Shown one piece after another: positions 53,401 to 62,014 of a stretch of DNA of 64,000 nt (its first letter is position 1; every line of letters begins with the position of its first letter). The notes under the pieces are model-generated. The model was given only the letters and a program-made list of their open reading frames with translations. It was not told where the DNA came from and did no database searches. This DNA is from Micrococcales bacterium KH10. Lineage in GTDB: Bacteria > Actinomycetota > Actinomycetes > Actinomycetales > Cellulomonadaceae. The stretch is from contig FZPE01000004.1 in assembly GCA_900188465.1 (NCBI GenBank), positions 62,001 to 126,000 of the forward strand, read 5' to 3'. Both the position numbers and the translations under genes were made by a program.

Positions 53401-54087
53401 CGGACGCGATGTGTAAAGCACGAACTCAGGGTCATACGCAGCGATGGCGTCGGCCAGTTCCTGCCAGCGACGCGGGTACACCAGATTCGAATAGATGGTG
53501 ATGGCGGTGACAACAAGCCCGATGACGACGAAAGGGCCGCTCGACAGCTTCCACCACAGGGAGTTGCCGCCATCGGCAATGCTCACGATGGCTCCGAGCG
53601 GTGCAATCGCGCCGAGGACGAGCAATGTGTCGTCCCAGGTGCCTTCCTGGCGAATATCGCGGTGCCCTGGAAGCCGCACCACCCAACGCGCGACGCGCAG
53701 GCGGGCACGGATAAAGGTTGCCTCAGTGATCACCAAAAGCGCACTCACCAGCAAGATCAGGCCGCTGATGAGTCGTGGCGTTCCGTCGAGTCCGGCGACA
53801 ACCGGCACACCGGCGGTCATAATCCCGGTGAAACGCGTGAACTGCGTCATCGGGAGGCTTTCTTTGACGGGTCCGTAGACGGCGATCACCAATGCGATCA
53901 GGCTTGCCGCCACGCTCGCGGCGACCAGCACAGCGGCAGGTTCGTCGTGAGTGACGTTCCAGGTTGCCTGCATGGCAGCGAAAACTGCAAAAACCAGCAG
54001 GATGACCACCGCGTAAATGGGGGTCACCTGCCGCCACGGCGGCGGAACATTATCCGGTTCTGTGGGGATTCTACGAACACGTAGCAC
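50491..54087 (-). CDS. Giant membrane protein with two TagF-like polyol-phosphate transferase domains
   Basis: 1198 residues with an internal repeat. Each half has a membrane block (about residues 23-200 and 640-860) followed by a Glyphos_transf domain. Half one: VYLGHGDSDKPPSYNPTHAMY near 313, VLYAPTWRGH, VIFRPHPFSYDF, DAMVSDVSSVVSDYL. Half two: IWLNHGDSEKPACYNPVHAIY near 935, VLYAPTWVGP, VIFRAHPLNYNQ, DAMICDISAVISDYL. The second half is closer to the 40703 protein. Start GTG has AAGGTG upstream. It may polymerise two different polyol phosphates or make a primer and chain in one protein; this is inference. The membrane blocks suggest anchoring at the inner membrane face. Confidence 0.88.
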   Translation of the reverse strand: MLRVRRIPTEPDNVPPPWRQVTPIYAVVILLVFAVFAAMQATWNVTHDEPAAVLVAASVAASLIALVIAVYGPVKESLPMTQFTRFTGIMTAGVPVVAGLDGTPRLISGLILLVSALLVITEATFIRARLRVARWVVRLPGHRDIRQEGTWDDTLLVLGAIAPLGAIVSIADGGNSLWWKLSSGPFVVIGLVVTAITIYSNLVYPRRWQELADAIAAYDPEFVLYTSRPDDASYQITMWLPYLAQSGKRFLVVARTPEAAAPLAGITEAPVVMLRAQRSLEALLTPSLGAVFYVNASSGNNAMVRHSQIIHVYLGHGDSDKPPSYNPTHAMYDRVFAAGQAAIDRYPAHGVQIAREKFVIVGRPQVTDIDVVESAPAPLEKPTVLYAPTWRGHVGATAFQSLPVGEKIVSALVARGARVIFRPHPFSYDFPEDAALISRIQAVLAADKASGGTEHVYGEVAERTWTVLDCMNRSDAMVSDVSSVVSDYLYSGKPFAMVDVSEPVDQFIEHYPVAKGAYVLDPELSNLDDVLDDLLGDDPLRDQRWATRSYYLGEFAAEGYGEHFVQAVRDAAEDGQRAKKLGTQDRHSSDDGSESAGEGAVGTEEMLDMAGDNDAAVAGTGVFAEAIRLTRAASRTQTVRTLTRAFPVVLLALIAVISPHWVWAAGTLVAALIAGVALIRRRIRAEIRIRTVYGNEKAPWLALAIGIGLSAAAGTGLTDTALWLVIVGLPTIVAAIAAAGFLLQYRGVFADHLPGIRVSPQHAPMILAVAGLVALALVGWVTVIAVVSPSPDNWWITVLYILAAATAALVAATFVLGLVQSWRSARDGEQLSNLIEAYGPQFEVYFGANNGANYQYGMWAEYFDRIDRPYIVVVRAPAMLQVMATMTSAPVVLRPTLRSLDEVDVPSLSTVFYVNNATRNTHMVERAELVNIWLNHGDSEKPACYNPVHAIYNKIFSAGQAGIDRYERHGVNIPREKFVITGRPQVEHIAPLRTDRAGQTRPTVLYAPTWVGPYSDTDVYSLPVSEELITRLLKRDVRVIFRAHPLNYNQVEGRTFIDRVQRILAQDARSSGRGHIWGEQAEEAMSLVECFNESDAMICDISAVISDYLQSAKPFAVMAMGRSIDELTEEVPAARAGYVIPGDLSGLDERLNELLESDSLAEQRQEMRRYYLGDFPNEGYADHFLNAARSIIDAGRRP

Positions 54088-54171
54088 CTACGGCACCTTA
54101 CTTTCGCGTGGGATATCCTCGTGGCGTCTCGAACCGGTCGGCACGCCGATGACCTGCATCGCCGTGTTCGG

Positions 54172-55773
54172 CTAGGAGTGGTGTGCGGGTGGCTGCCAAC
54201 GTAATTGTCCGTTGCGCCGGTTCCATTGCCATCCGAATTGGCCGAGTGCCTCACTGATCTTATCGCCCGGATCCCCCGCGATGCTCAATCGCCTGGTTGG
54301 AACGGTGATGCCCCGGACCAGGCCGGTCACTTCGAGCCGGTAGGCGTCACTTCCAGCGCCGTTGACGTTGGGGACTAGGACTCGCCACTGACCGTCATCG
54401 AGCCGGTTGGCGACGAGCGCGATGCGATCTTCCTCGTCCTTAATGCTGACGAGTTCCGCCGTACAGCTCTCGAGCGTTCCAGCATCGCCGCCGAGAAAAG
54501 CGACGGTGACATCGATATGCCCAGGCTCGGCTGCTATGACCTGCACACCAAGCCGATACTGGGCAGGAGCGAGAGTTCGCGCGTATCGAGGGATCGCCGC
54601 GGTAGTCAGCGTCGGATCGAGGACGAGTTCGCCGCCATCGTTGATCACTGGAAGTATGGCGGAGCCGGCCTCGTCCAACGTCTCGCTGATTGTCTTGATG
54701 TCTTCATAGGCGTGCTGTGCCGCGAGCGAGGCCAACGCGCCACGGTGCGCGACGACATGCTGCCATACCTGGGGATGTTGCACGGCATAGCCGATGAGCT
54801 GCCCAGCGAAATGAGCTACCTCGTCTTGATACTCGGGAGCGGCATACGGAGACTTCTTCACGAAGCCGGGCAGGCCCACATCGAGGATACGAGCAACGTA
54901 CGCATCCATCACCTCAGCAGTCGTAGCGTTACGAACCTCGTCCATCCCCTGACGGTGAGCGGCAATCCAGTCACGAAGATGTGACACCGAGTGTTTCTGC
55001 TGGGCGATCGAACTGCCGTCTTCGCGCTGCCGCCACAGGTAGGTGGTTTCCTTAAGCAGATCAAAGGCCGGAGCGTGGAGGTAGAGCCGCAGGACCGGCA
55101 GGTGGTCCTCGTACCTGACATTGACTGGGAACAGGCCGTTGACCTCGTCCCAGAAATCTCGTCTGATCATGCGGTTGCAGGCCACGATGTCACGCAGCAC
55201 CTGCGGTTGTTGCTCGACGGTCTGCGCGGTCAACGCCGTCCGGTGCGCCTGTTTGGCCCAGTAGGGGCGCCATTTCTCCGATACGTCGTCGATGAAGCGG
55301 TCGATTCCGCCAACGCAGAGCACAGACCCAGATTGACGCACTGCGGAGAAATAGCGAGCGAAGGCATCTGCCGGGAGGATGTCATCAGGATCGAGGAAGG
55401 TCACATACGGCGGCCTACGCCAGCGCAAGAGACGCCAGTGACGTAGTCCGGCATTACGGGCGGCCCCCAGGCCCGCATTGCGCTGCGAAATAATGCGAAT
55501 CCGCCGGTCAACGCGAGCCGCCGCCTGCAACGTCTCCAGCGAGTTATCCGTTGAACCGTCGTTGACCGCTATGACGACGAAATCAGTGAAGGTCTGTTTC
55601 GAGAGGCTCTCGAAGCATTCGGCGAGATAACCGGCGACGTTGTACACCGGAACGATGACCAGCAATTGCCCTGCCGGGCCGAGCAGGCGACGACCGACTG
55701 CACTGCGAACGCGCTGGAATACAGCACGAACGCGGCGGATCAGCGGCGTCGAAGTGCGAGTCATCGAGGTCAC
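54172..55773 (-). CDS. GT2 glycosyltransferase with C-terminal extension
   Basis: A 533-residue protein. The GT2 domain (about 35-290) shows LVIVPVYNVAGYLAECFESL, VIAVNDGSTDNS, the DPDD of VTFLDPDDILPADAF, and VRYEDHLPVLRLYLH. A C-terminal region (about 390-533) of beta-rich sequence (YRLGVQVIAAEPGHIDVTVAFLGG) is probably an accessory domain like those found after GT2 domains in teichoic acid glycosylases such as TarS; that comparison is tentative. GTG at 55773 overlaps the TIGR03089 stop by four bases. It precedes the double TagF-like gene by 84 bases, so it could glycosylate the polyol-phosphate chain. Confidence 0.88.
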   Translation of the reverse strand: MTSMTRTSTPLIRRVRAVFQRVRSAVGRRLLGPAGQLLVIVPVYNVAGYLAECFESLSKQTFTDFVVIAVNDGSTDNSLETLQAAARVDRRIRIISQRNAGLGAARNAGLRHWRLLRWRRPPYVTFLDPDDILPADAFARYFSAVRQSGSVLCVGGIDRFIDDVSEKWRPYWAKQAHRTALTAQTVEQQPQVLRDIVACNRMIRRDFWDEVNGLFPVNVRYEDHLPVLRLYLHAPAFDLLKETTYLWRQREDGSSIAQQKHSVSHLRDWIAAHRQGMDEVRNATTAEVMDAYVARILDVGLPGFVKKSPYAAPEYQDEVAHFAGQLIGYAVQHPQVWQHVVAHRGALASLAAQHAYEDIKTISETLDEAGSAILPVINDGGELVLDPTLTTAAIPRYARTLAPAQYRLGVQVIAAEPGHIDVTVAFLGGDAGTLESCTAELVSIKDEEDRIALVANRLDDGQWRVLVPNVNGAGSDAYRLEVTGLVRGITVPTRRLSIAGDPGDKISEALGQFGWQWNRRNGQLRWQPPAHHS

Positions 55774-56528
55774 TCTAGCGTGATGACCTGGTCGGCATAC
55801 TCGTTGCTGGTCAACCGCGATAGATCAGCAGCTGCGGCTGCTCCGGGCTCGACGACGATCGCCGCGGCGCCGCCCAGCCAGCAGCCCACCAGGGTTCCCA
55901 ACAAGCTCGGTGTCACCTCGGTTGCGGTGCAGACAATGATGACGCGTCGTTCGGCAATGGCAGCGGTGTTGAGAGCGGAACTGGCTCGCGCCTCGAGCCA
56001 ATGCGGCAACTCACCGTAGGTCACATCCGCATCATGCAACGTGAGCGCGGTTTGCTGAGCCACTGGCTGCGGAACCCAGCCCAACACGTCAGAACAGCCC
56101 ATGACCGCGGGTCCGGCGTCAATGACTCCTGCTGGAAGCGGATCGGGGAACCTGCGCGCCAAAGCGGGTAATGCGACAGCCAGCACCTCAGCGTCCGCCC
56201 GCTGCCATAGTTCAGGTCGGGAGGTGGCGACGATATCGATCGACTGACCAGCGGCATCGGGACCCAACACGACCTGCGCACCGACATGCCACGAACTGAG
56301 CACCCAGCACAGGGTGCGCCAGTGCGCCGGAAGATCGATGGCGACCGTGGTGCCATCGTCTGCCGAGAACTCGTCGACCAGCAGGTTGGTTGTCTTGGTG
56401 ATCCAGTTCGCGACAACGTATCCGGACAGCTCCAACCGCCCGCCGTCGGCTCCGTACCAGGTCAAGGCGGGGTGACCGCCGCGCGAACTGAGGTGCGACA
56501 GGACGGTACCAGCCAATGATGAGGACAT
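55770..56528 (-). CDS. TIGR03089-type actinobacterial protein
   Basis: A 252-residue protein with a remote adenylate-forming-enzyme-like pattern (ALTWYGADGGRLELSGYVVANWITKTTNLL, VAIDLPAHWRTLCWVLSSWHVGAQVVLG, MGCSDVLGWVPQP). It is shorter than full AMP-binding enzymes and lacks an evident ATP-loop, so it is unlikely to be catalytic. It is typically found beside whiB and LCP genes in actinobacteria, which fits here: the whiB start lies 213 bases away on the opposite strand. It overlaps the GT2 gene by four bases. Function unknown. Confidence 0.85.
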   Translation of the reverse strand: MSSSLAGTVLSHLSSRGGHPALTWYGADGGRLELSGYVVANWITKTTNLLVDEFSADDGTTVAIDLPAHWRTLCWVLSSWHVGAQVVLGPDAAGQSIDIVATSRPELWQRADAEVLAVALPALARRFPDPLPAGVIDAGPAVMGCSDVLGWVPQPVAQQTALTLHDADVTYGELPHWLEARASSALNTAAIAERRVIIVCTATEVTPSLLGTLVGCWLGGAAAIVVEPGAAAAADLSRLTSNEYADQVITLE

Positions 56529-56740
56529 GGATCGAGCCTAACCGGCCGTTGGCAAGTTGCGCGCAGCGAACCAAGTATCGGGAAGCGGTTGCGAAATCCG
56601 CGTAAAAGTCAGAAGATGACATGGATGTAATTTGTCGTAAAGTACGACATTGCGGATTGATGGCGCGCTGGTGTGCAGACATTCGGCGGTCATGGTTCAA
56701 ACCGGATCAAATTGGGTACCAAAGCGGAGGAGGACCACAG

Positions 56741-57070
56741 ATGTGGAACATCTTGGAGCCTGACGGCCCTATGCCGTCGGACGCCGATCGTCCCGCTACC
56801 CCCGCACAGTTGAATATCTTGTCGGTGTTGATGGGCGATGACGCCTACGACACCGTTCAATCCTGGCAGGACCGCGCATTGTGCGCTCAGACGGACCCTG
56901 AGGCATTTTTCCCAGAAAAGGGAGGCTCCACACGCGAAGCGAAACGTGTGTGCGTGCGCTGTGAAGTCAAGGCGGAATGCCTTGAATACGCGCTAGCGAA
57001 TGACGAGCGGTTTGGAATCTGGGGAGGCCTGTCAGAGCGTGAGCGCCGCAAGCTCAAGCGACGCGCCTGA
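56741..57070 (+). CDS. whiB: WhiB-family iron-sulfur transcriptional regulator (WhiB2/WhmD-like)
   Basis: A 109-residue Wbl protein. Four cluster-binding cysteines are C48, C71, C74 and C80 (C-X22-C-X2-C-X5-C), followed by the GIWGG turn (92-96) and the basic tail RERRKLKRR. ATG at 56741 has GGAGGAGGA eight bases upstream. WhiB2-type proteins control septation and cell-division genes in actinobacteria. The next glycosyltransferase gene starts inside its 3' end. The 212 bases upstream, shared with the divergent TIGR03089 gene, hold a small inverted repeat (GTCGT-AAAGT-ACGAC at 56634-56648), possibly an operator. Confidence 0.93.
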   Translation: MWNILEPDGPMPSDADRPATPAQLNILSVLMGDDAYDTVQSWQDRALCAQTDPEAFFPEKGGSTREAKRVCVRCEVKAECLEYALANDERFGIWGGLSERERRKLKRRA

Positions 57071-60000
57071 GGCGACCGCTGCGACGGTGACGTCCGGTGC
57101 CACTGCCGTGGTCGTGGCGCGGGGCGCTTCGAGCGTGTTGCGGCGCACGCTGCGTTCTGTTCTGAGTCAGACAGTTCTGCCTGCCACGGTGATCGTGGCA
57201 GATGTTCAGCATGAGCCCGCCGATCAGTCACTGGTCCGAGGCCTTGATGTACCAGCGGGTGTATCGCTCATCCTGACCTCGGCGGCGCGCGCCAGGAATT
57301 TCGGTGCGGCCGCCCGTACCGTGTTACGGGACACCGCTGACCAGGTGAACTCGTCCTCTTGGATCTGGCTGCTGCACGAGGACAGCGCGCCGCTTCCGGA
57401 CGCGCTTGCCCATCTCCTCCAAGCCGTCGAGGGCAATGAGACTGTTGGGATCGCCGGTGCCAAACAAGTCGTGTGGGGTGGGCCCGACCGCCTCATCGAG
57501 GTGGGCTACACCACCTCACCGGCGGGCCGTCGGCTGACCGGAGTCGAACCCGGAGAGATCGATCAAGGGCAGCACGACGGCCGTGAGGATGTGCTCGCGG
57601 TAGGGCTGGCCGGTGCGCTGGTGCGCCTGAGTGTGTGGCAGCAGCTGCGCGGAACTGACAATGTCTTGGGTCCATTTCGTGACGGACTGGATCTATGCCT
57701 TCGGATACGACGCAGCGGTTGGCGCGTCATCGTGGTGCCGACCGCCGCGGTCGAGCATGCGCAACTTTCGCTGCACGGGGTGACAGAGCCGACTGAGATC
57801 ACCACTTCGACGGCAGACAGGTCCTTCGGTCCGCGGCTGCGCTCATGGCTCTATGTACGCACCGTGATGGCGCCGAACATCCTGTGGGCGCTGCTGCCCG
57901 TGTGGTACGTATTGTGCTCGCTCCCGCGTGCGCTGTGGCGCATCACCGTCAAACAACCCGGACAAGCGCTGGACGAGATTTTTGCGCCGTGGTGGTTGAT
58001 CACCAAATTCCACCGGATTCTGCTCGCCCGGCATCTGGGAGCGCGCAGCGCTCGCATACCGCGCCGCTCTCTACGACCTTTGTTCGCCACTTCACGAGAC
58101 ATCGCTGCTGCGGACCGTGACCAACGTTTGGCTCGTGCCGCCACCAGAGCGCGACTACGGCGTGGCGATGAGTTGCAGTGGGCTGTGCGACTGGCGTTCG
58201 CGCGCCGCAGGCGCACGGCACTGGCGGCCGTGATACTAGGGCTCGGCGCCTTGACGTTCCTGGCGCATTGGCCCCAACTGCGTGCTGTCTTTCGCGGTGA
58301 GGTACTCGTTGGCGGTGCGCTCCTTCCGGCGTCGGGAAGCTGGTCGTCGTGGTGGCAGGCCATCGCATCGGGATGGAACACTCAGGACCTTGGTGCCGCT
58401 GCGCCGGTTGACCCGCTCATTGCCGCCCTAGCGCCCGCAATGGTGCTGACCGGCGGGGATATGGCTGCTGCTGTCGCACTGCTTTTGGGCCTGAGCATTT
58501 TGCTCGCCGGTCTGGGTGCTTGGTTCGCCAGCGGAGCACTCACTGAATCGCTGGCAGTGCGCATGTGGGCCGTGGTGTTGTGGGTGTCAGTACCCAGTTA
58601 TTTCCTATCGGTGGCGCACGGCCGGCTAGGGGCGGTGCTGGTCCATGCCACCTTGCCCTGGTTTGCGCTCGCCCTGGCCCACGCTGTGGGGCTGGTTTCG
58701 CGCAGGTCGTATGACACGTCGGGAGCGGAGGATGGTGCTGACCCGGCGTCACGGCCGGCACCGCAGCGCACCTCGCTCGTCTCGGTAGGAGCCGCAGGAT
58801 TGTTCCTTGCGCTGCTCGCCGCGGCGGCGCCCGTGCTGTTGGTGCCCCTGTGTGTCGTCGTCGGGATCGCGGGTTTCCTGGCGCGGCGGCGCGGCTCATC
58901 GGGACGAGGCGGCTGGTGGCTCATCCCACTACCGGCGATTGCCCTTCTCGCCCCATTGCTGGTGCGTGTGGTGGTGACCTGGAGCGCAGGCGGTTGGCGG
59001 ATGCTGATCGCAGATCCGGGTGGTCAGGTCTCCTGGTCGAAGAGCCCATGGTGGCAGCAGCCGCTCGGCGTGATGAGCGACGTGGGTCTCGATGGACCGG
59101 CTGCCGACCTGACCTGGCTGCTGTACGCGATCCCGGGCGCAATCGTGATCGGTCTCGCGTTAGCGGGGCTACTGCGGCAAGACGGCCGCGGTGCTCTCGC
59201 CCGACTGGGCTGGGTACTGGCAGGTATCGGATTCGCCACCGCCGGGATGGCGAGTAATACCGTTGTCTCGGTAGACCAAACAGAGCCTGTCACGGGGTGG
59301 CCCGGTCCGGGACTGTCCTTAGCGACGCTGGCACTGATGCTGCCTGCTATGACGGCACTGAGCGGTCTAGGCACTGCGGCTCGTCGATACTCGCTCGGCT
59401 GGCGACAACTGAGCGTGGTCGCGCTGGCTGTCGTAGTGACATTGCCTCCCATGGTCCAGGCCGTGATCGCGGCCCGCACTATGCCTGTCACCACCGAGGT
59501 CGCCGCGCAAGAACGCAACGAGGTTCCAGCGATCGCACAGCAAATGCAGCAGTCAGGACGTCAAGCGCGCGTGCTGGCATTGAGCGGCACCACTGATCAA
59601 GTCAGCTATCGGCTGTTACGCCATGACGGTGTCGTTCTCACCCAGTCATCTGCCGTTGTGGCTGTCGATCGACTTCGTACCGGTGACGACAATGTCGCAC
59701 CGGTCGTCGGGGCGCTGATCGGCTCGTCCGGCATCGGTGTCATGGAGTCACTGATCGAATTAGGCATCGGCGCAGTGCTGCTGGATGACGCCACCGGACC
59801 GTCTGCGGGGCTGGCGGATCGTCTTGACACTGCAACCGGATTGCAGCGCATGACGCAAGGCCGCCACGATGTCCTGTGGCGTGTGACAACGCCGCAAAAC
59901 GAGGAATACCAGGTGTCATGGGCTCGGATAGTCGATGATCCGGAACTGGCGTTACCCGCCCCGGATCTGGCTATCGACACGACTATCCCGAGCGCGAGCG

Positions 60001-60251
60001 GCACTCGAACGCTCCATATTGCGGAGCGAGCCGCTCCCGGATGGCGAGCCACCCTCAACGGGCAACCACTCGAGCAGATTGAGCGGGATAACGGACTGCT
60101 CGGTTTCGCGGTGGGACCGCAGGCTGGAAATCTACAGGTCGCCTACGAGCGCTCCAGTAAACTGCCTTGGCTCGCACTTCAAGGCGGGGTCTTCTTGGTC
60201 TTCGCCTTACTCGCGCTGCCGGTACGGCGCCGGGCGGGAGGTGCGCGATGA
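57039..60251 (+). CDS. Very large membrane glycosyltransferase (GT2 plus multi-helix C-terminal region)
   Basis: About 1070 residues. The N-terminal GT2-like domain (about 20-270) has TAVVVARGASSVLRRTLRSVL, the WIWLLHEDSAPLPDAL motif and the acceptor FRDGLDLCLRIRRSG. A long membrane region follows (from about residue 285 to 860, with at least ten hydrophobic stretches such as LAAVILGLGALTFLAHW and WLIPLPAIALLAPLLVRVVV), then a soluble domain and a final helix (ALQGGVFLVFALLALPV). This architecture is a conserved actinobacterial protein next to whiB and DUF5719. The exact start is uncertain: GTG 57039 has GGGGAGG 11 bases upstream and overlaps whiB by 32 bases. Confidence 0.85.
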   Translation: MSAASSSDAPEATAATVTSGATAVVVARGASSVLRRTLRSVLSQTVLPATVIVADVQHEPADQSLVRGLDVPAGVSLILTSAARARNFGAAARTVLRDTADQVNSSSWIWLLHEDSAPLPDALAHLLQAVEGNETVGIAGAKQVVWGGPDRLIEVGYTTSPAGRRLTGVEPGEIDQGQHDGREDVLAVGLAGALVRLSVWQQLRGTDNVLGPFRDGLDLCLRIRRSGWRVIVVPTAAVEHAQLSLHGVTEPTEITTSTADRSFGPRLRSWLYVRTVMAPNILWALLPVWYVLCSLPRALWRITVKQPGQALDEIFAPWWLITKFHRILLARHLGARSARIPRRSLRPLFATSRDIAAADRDQRLARAATRARLRRGDELQWAVRLAFARRRRTALAAVILGLGALTFLAHWPQLRAVFRGEVLVGGALLPASGSWSSWWQAIASGWNTQDLGAAAPVDPLIAALAPAMVLTGGDMAAAVALLLGLSILLAGLGAWFASGALTESLAVRMWAVVLWVSVPSYFLSVAHGRLGAVLVHATLPWFALALAHAVGLVSRRSYDTSGAEDGADPASRPAPQRTSLVSVGAAGLFLALLAAAAPVLLVPLCVVVGIAGFLARRRGSSGRGGWWLIPLPAIALLAPLLVRVVVTWSAGGWRMLIADPGGQVSWSKSPWWQQPLGVMSDVGLDGPAADLTWLLYAIPGAIVIGLALAGLLRQDGRGALARLGWVLAGIGFATAGMASNTVVSVDQTEPVTGWPGPGLSLATLALMLPAMTALSGLGTAARRYSLGWRQLSVVALAVVVTLPPMVQAVIAARTMPVTTEVAAQERNEVPAIAQQMQQSGRQARVLALSGTTDQVSYRLLRHDGVVLTQSSAVVAVDRLRTGDDNVAPVVGALIGSSGIGVMESLIELGIGAVLLDDATGPSAGLADRLDTATGLQRMTQGRHDVLWRVTTPQNEEYQVSWARIVDDPELALPAPDLAIDTTIPSASGTRTLHIAERAAPGWRATLNGQPLEQIERDNGLLGFAVGPQAGNLQVAYERSSKLPWLALQGGVFLVFALLALPVRRRAGGAR

Positions 60252-61945
60252 GCCGCATGACCACGGTGACATCCGCCATAGCGGCGGTGGCGGTCGCTCT
60301 GGTGGGCGCTGCGACCATGACTCAGACGCCGTCAGAGCCGAGCACGCTGGAGGCGGCGCTGACTCCCACCCAGGTGGCGGTGCCACCGGCGGATGTGGTG
60401 TTGTCGTGTCCGCCAGCGATACTCGACCAAGCCGATGACGACCTGGCGAATCTCGCGACTGGCTCGTCCGACGTCATGTCGTCTGGAGCCTTTGCTGAGC
60501 GGCAATCCGGCGCTGTGAGCCAGGTGATCGACTCCGAAGCGCGCACGACTGCTGCAGACGGAGACGCGCTGCATGAGATCCGAGGCGCAACCGAATCTCA
60601 AGTCGTCGAGTCACCCGCGCAGCCAGCGACGGAGGGTTCCTGGGCCATTGTGGCCAACGTGCCCGATGCGCAGCCAGGCGACCCATCGGCATTGCCCAGC
60701 GGGTCGGTGGCGCACTGGGCGGATGCTGGAATGGCACGAGGGCTCACAACCTCGGCCTGCCGGCCGCCTGCGGCTTCACATTGGCTCGTTGCCGGAGACA
60801 CGGAGGCAGGAAGCGTCAGCTCACTGGTCGTGAGCAATCCGGGACTGACAACAGCCAGTGTCACGGTGACGCTATGGGGTGCTGGCGGTCAACTCGAACC
60901 GCTTACCTCGACGTCATTCGCAGCGGCTCCGGGTGCTACGCAACAACTTTCATTGAACGCGGCGGTTCCCGATGAAAGGCGCATCGTCGCGCGCGTCGAA
61001 TCCACCGGTGGTTACGTCAGCGCCACGATTCACCAGACCGTCGTCGACGGCCTGGTGCCGCATGGTGTGGACGATGTCGCCGCGGGCAAGGCGCCAGACC
61101 GCGTTCAAGTCATCCCAGGCGTATTCGTCAATGGCGCTGACATCGGCAGTGAACGAACCGCGATGTTGCGCATCATGGCCACCAAGAACGACACAACGGC
61201 CACTGTGGAGTTGTTGCGAGCCGATGGCAAGGTGATCTTGCGCGGTGCGCAACAGGTCGATCTGGTGGACGGACATGTCACCGACGTGCCGTTAGGGGGG
61301 GTCCCAGCCGGGATCTATACCATCGTCGTGACGGCGGATAGCCCGGTCGTTGCCGGGGCCAAAGGAGTGCGCGACGGAGGAGAGATCACGTCTTCGCAGG
61401 GCTCGGTGAGTGTGTCGCTCGGAACAGCCTCCGACTTCGCCTGGGTGGCGAGTGCGCTCCGGGATGAGTCAGAGGATGAGCCCGCAGTGTTGGACATGTT
61501 GGTGACGATCCCTCCGGCGGTGACCGCCCAGCTTTCCGTCTCGCGGTTGCCAAGCGACCAAGCGGACGTGGTCGATGGCCTGGCGCAGATACCGGTTCTC
61601 GGCTCCGGCGATGCCGCGGCAAATCAAGATGGGGCTCATGAGATAACGATCACGGCGTTGAGTGCGACCGGGGGAACATTGGGCAGCGCGACGGTGAGTC
61701 TCGGAACGGTTGCTGCGCACGTGGTTCGGCTCAACGATCTGGTGACCGATGCTCAACCGGTCGAGGGCCAAGAACGCATCGCCGCAGTGAGAATCACGTC
61801 GAACGACAGTCTCCGCAGCAGTGAGATCTCGGTGGGCCTGGTTACGGTTGTGGCCGAGGTCTCGGGCTCGCTTGGTTCGATGCAGCCAGTCATCCCCGTG
61901 CGGCAGCACAGCGAGGTGGCCGTGTCGCGCGGCGCGATCCGGTAG
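60248..61945 (+). CDS. DUF5719-family secreted protein
   Basis: A 565-residue protein with an N-terminal signal-type segment (about 7-23, VTSAIAAVAVALVGAAT) and a mostly beta-rich body with repeated immunoglobulin-like sheets (SSLVVSNPGLTTASVTVTLWGAG, ERTAMLRIMATKNDTTATVEL, ITITALSATGGTLGSATVSL). The family is defined by this gene order, immediately after the large GT (four-base overlap). It probably acts outside the membrane with the large glycosyltransferase. No catalytic motif is visible. Confidence 0.85.
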   Translation: MSRMTTVTSAIAAVAVALVGAATMTQTPSEPSTLEAALTPTQVAVPPADVVLSCPPAILDQADDDLANLATGSSDVMSSGAFAERQSGAVSQVIDSEARTTAADGDALHEIRGATESQVVESPAQPATEGSWAIVANVPDAQPGDPSALPSGSVAHWADAGMARGLTTSACRPPAASHWLVAGDTEAGSVSSLVVSNPGLTTASVTVTLWGAGGQLEPLTSTSFAAAPGATQQLSLNAAVPDERRIVARVESTGGYVSATIHQTVVDGLVPHGVDDVAAGKAPDRVQVIPGVFVNGADIGSERTAMLRIMATKNDTTATVELLRADGKVILRGAQQVDLVDGHVTDVPLGGVPAGIYTIVVTADSPVVAGAKGVRDGGEITSSQGSVSVSLGTASDFAWVASALRDESEDEPAVLDMLVTIPPAVTAQLSVSRLPSDQADVVDGLAQIPVLGSGDAAANQDGAHEITITALSATGGTLGSATVSLGTVAAHVVRLNDLVTDAQPVEGQERIAAVRITSNDSLRSSEISVGLVTVVAEVSGSLGSMQPVIPVRQHSEVAVSRGAIR

Positions 61946-62014
61946 GGCTTCGCGTCGATACAGTGGTGGTTTGGTAATGGGCCGCGACCCTATGGTTGCT
62001 CGTCTTGGCCTGAA

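Noticed and set aside
50491-54087. Two separate genes misjoined by a missing stop
   Set aside because: The frame is open with consistent membrane and catalytic blocks throughout, and no start site with a ribosome-binding site was seen at the second half.
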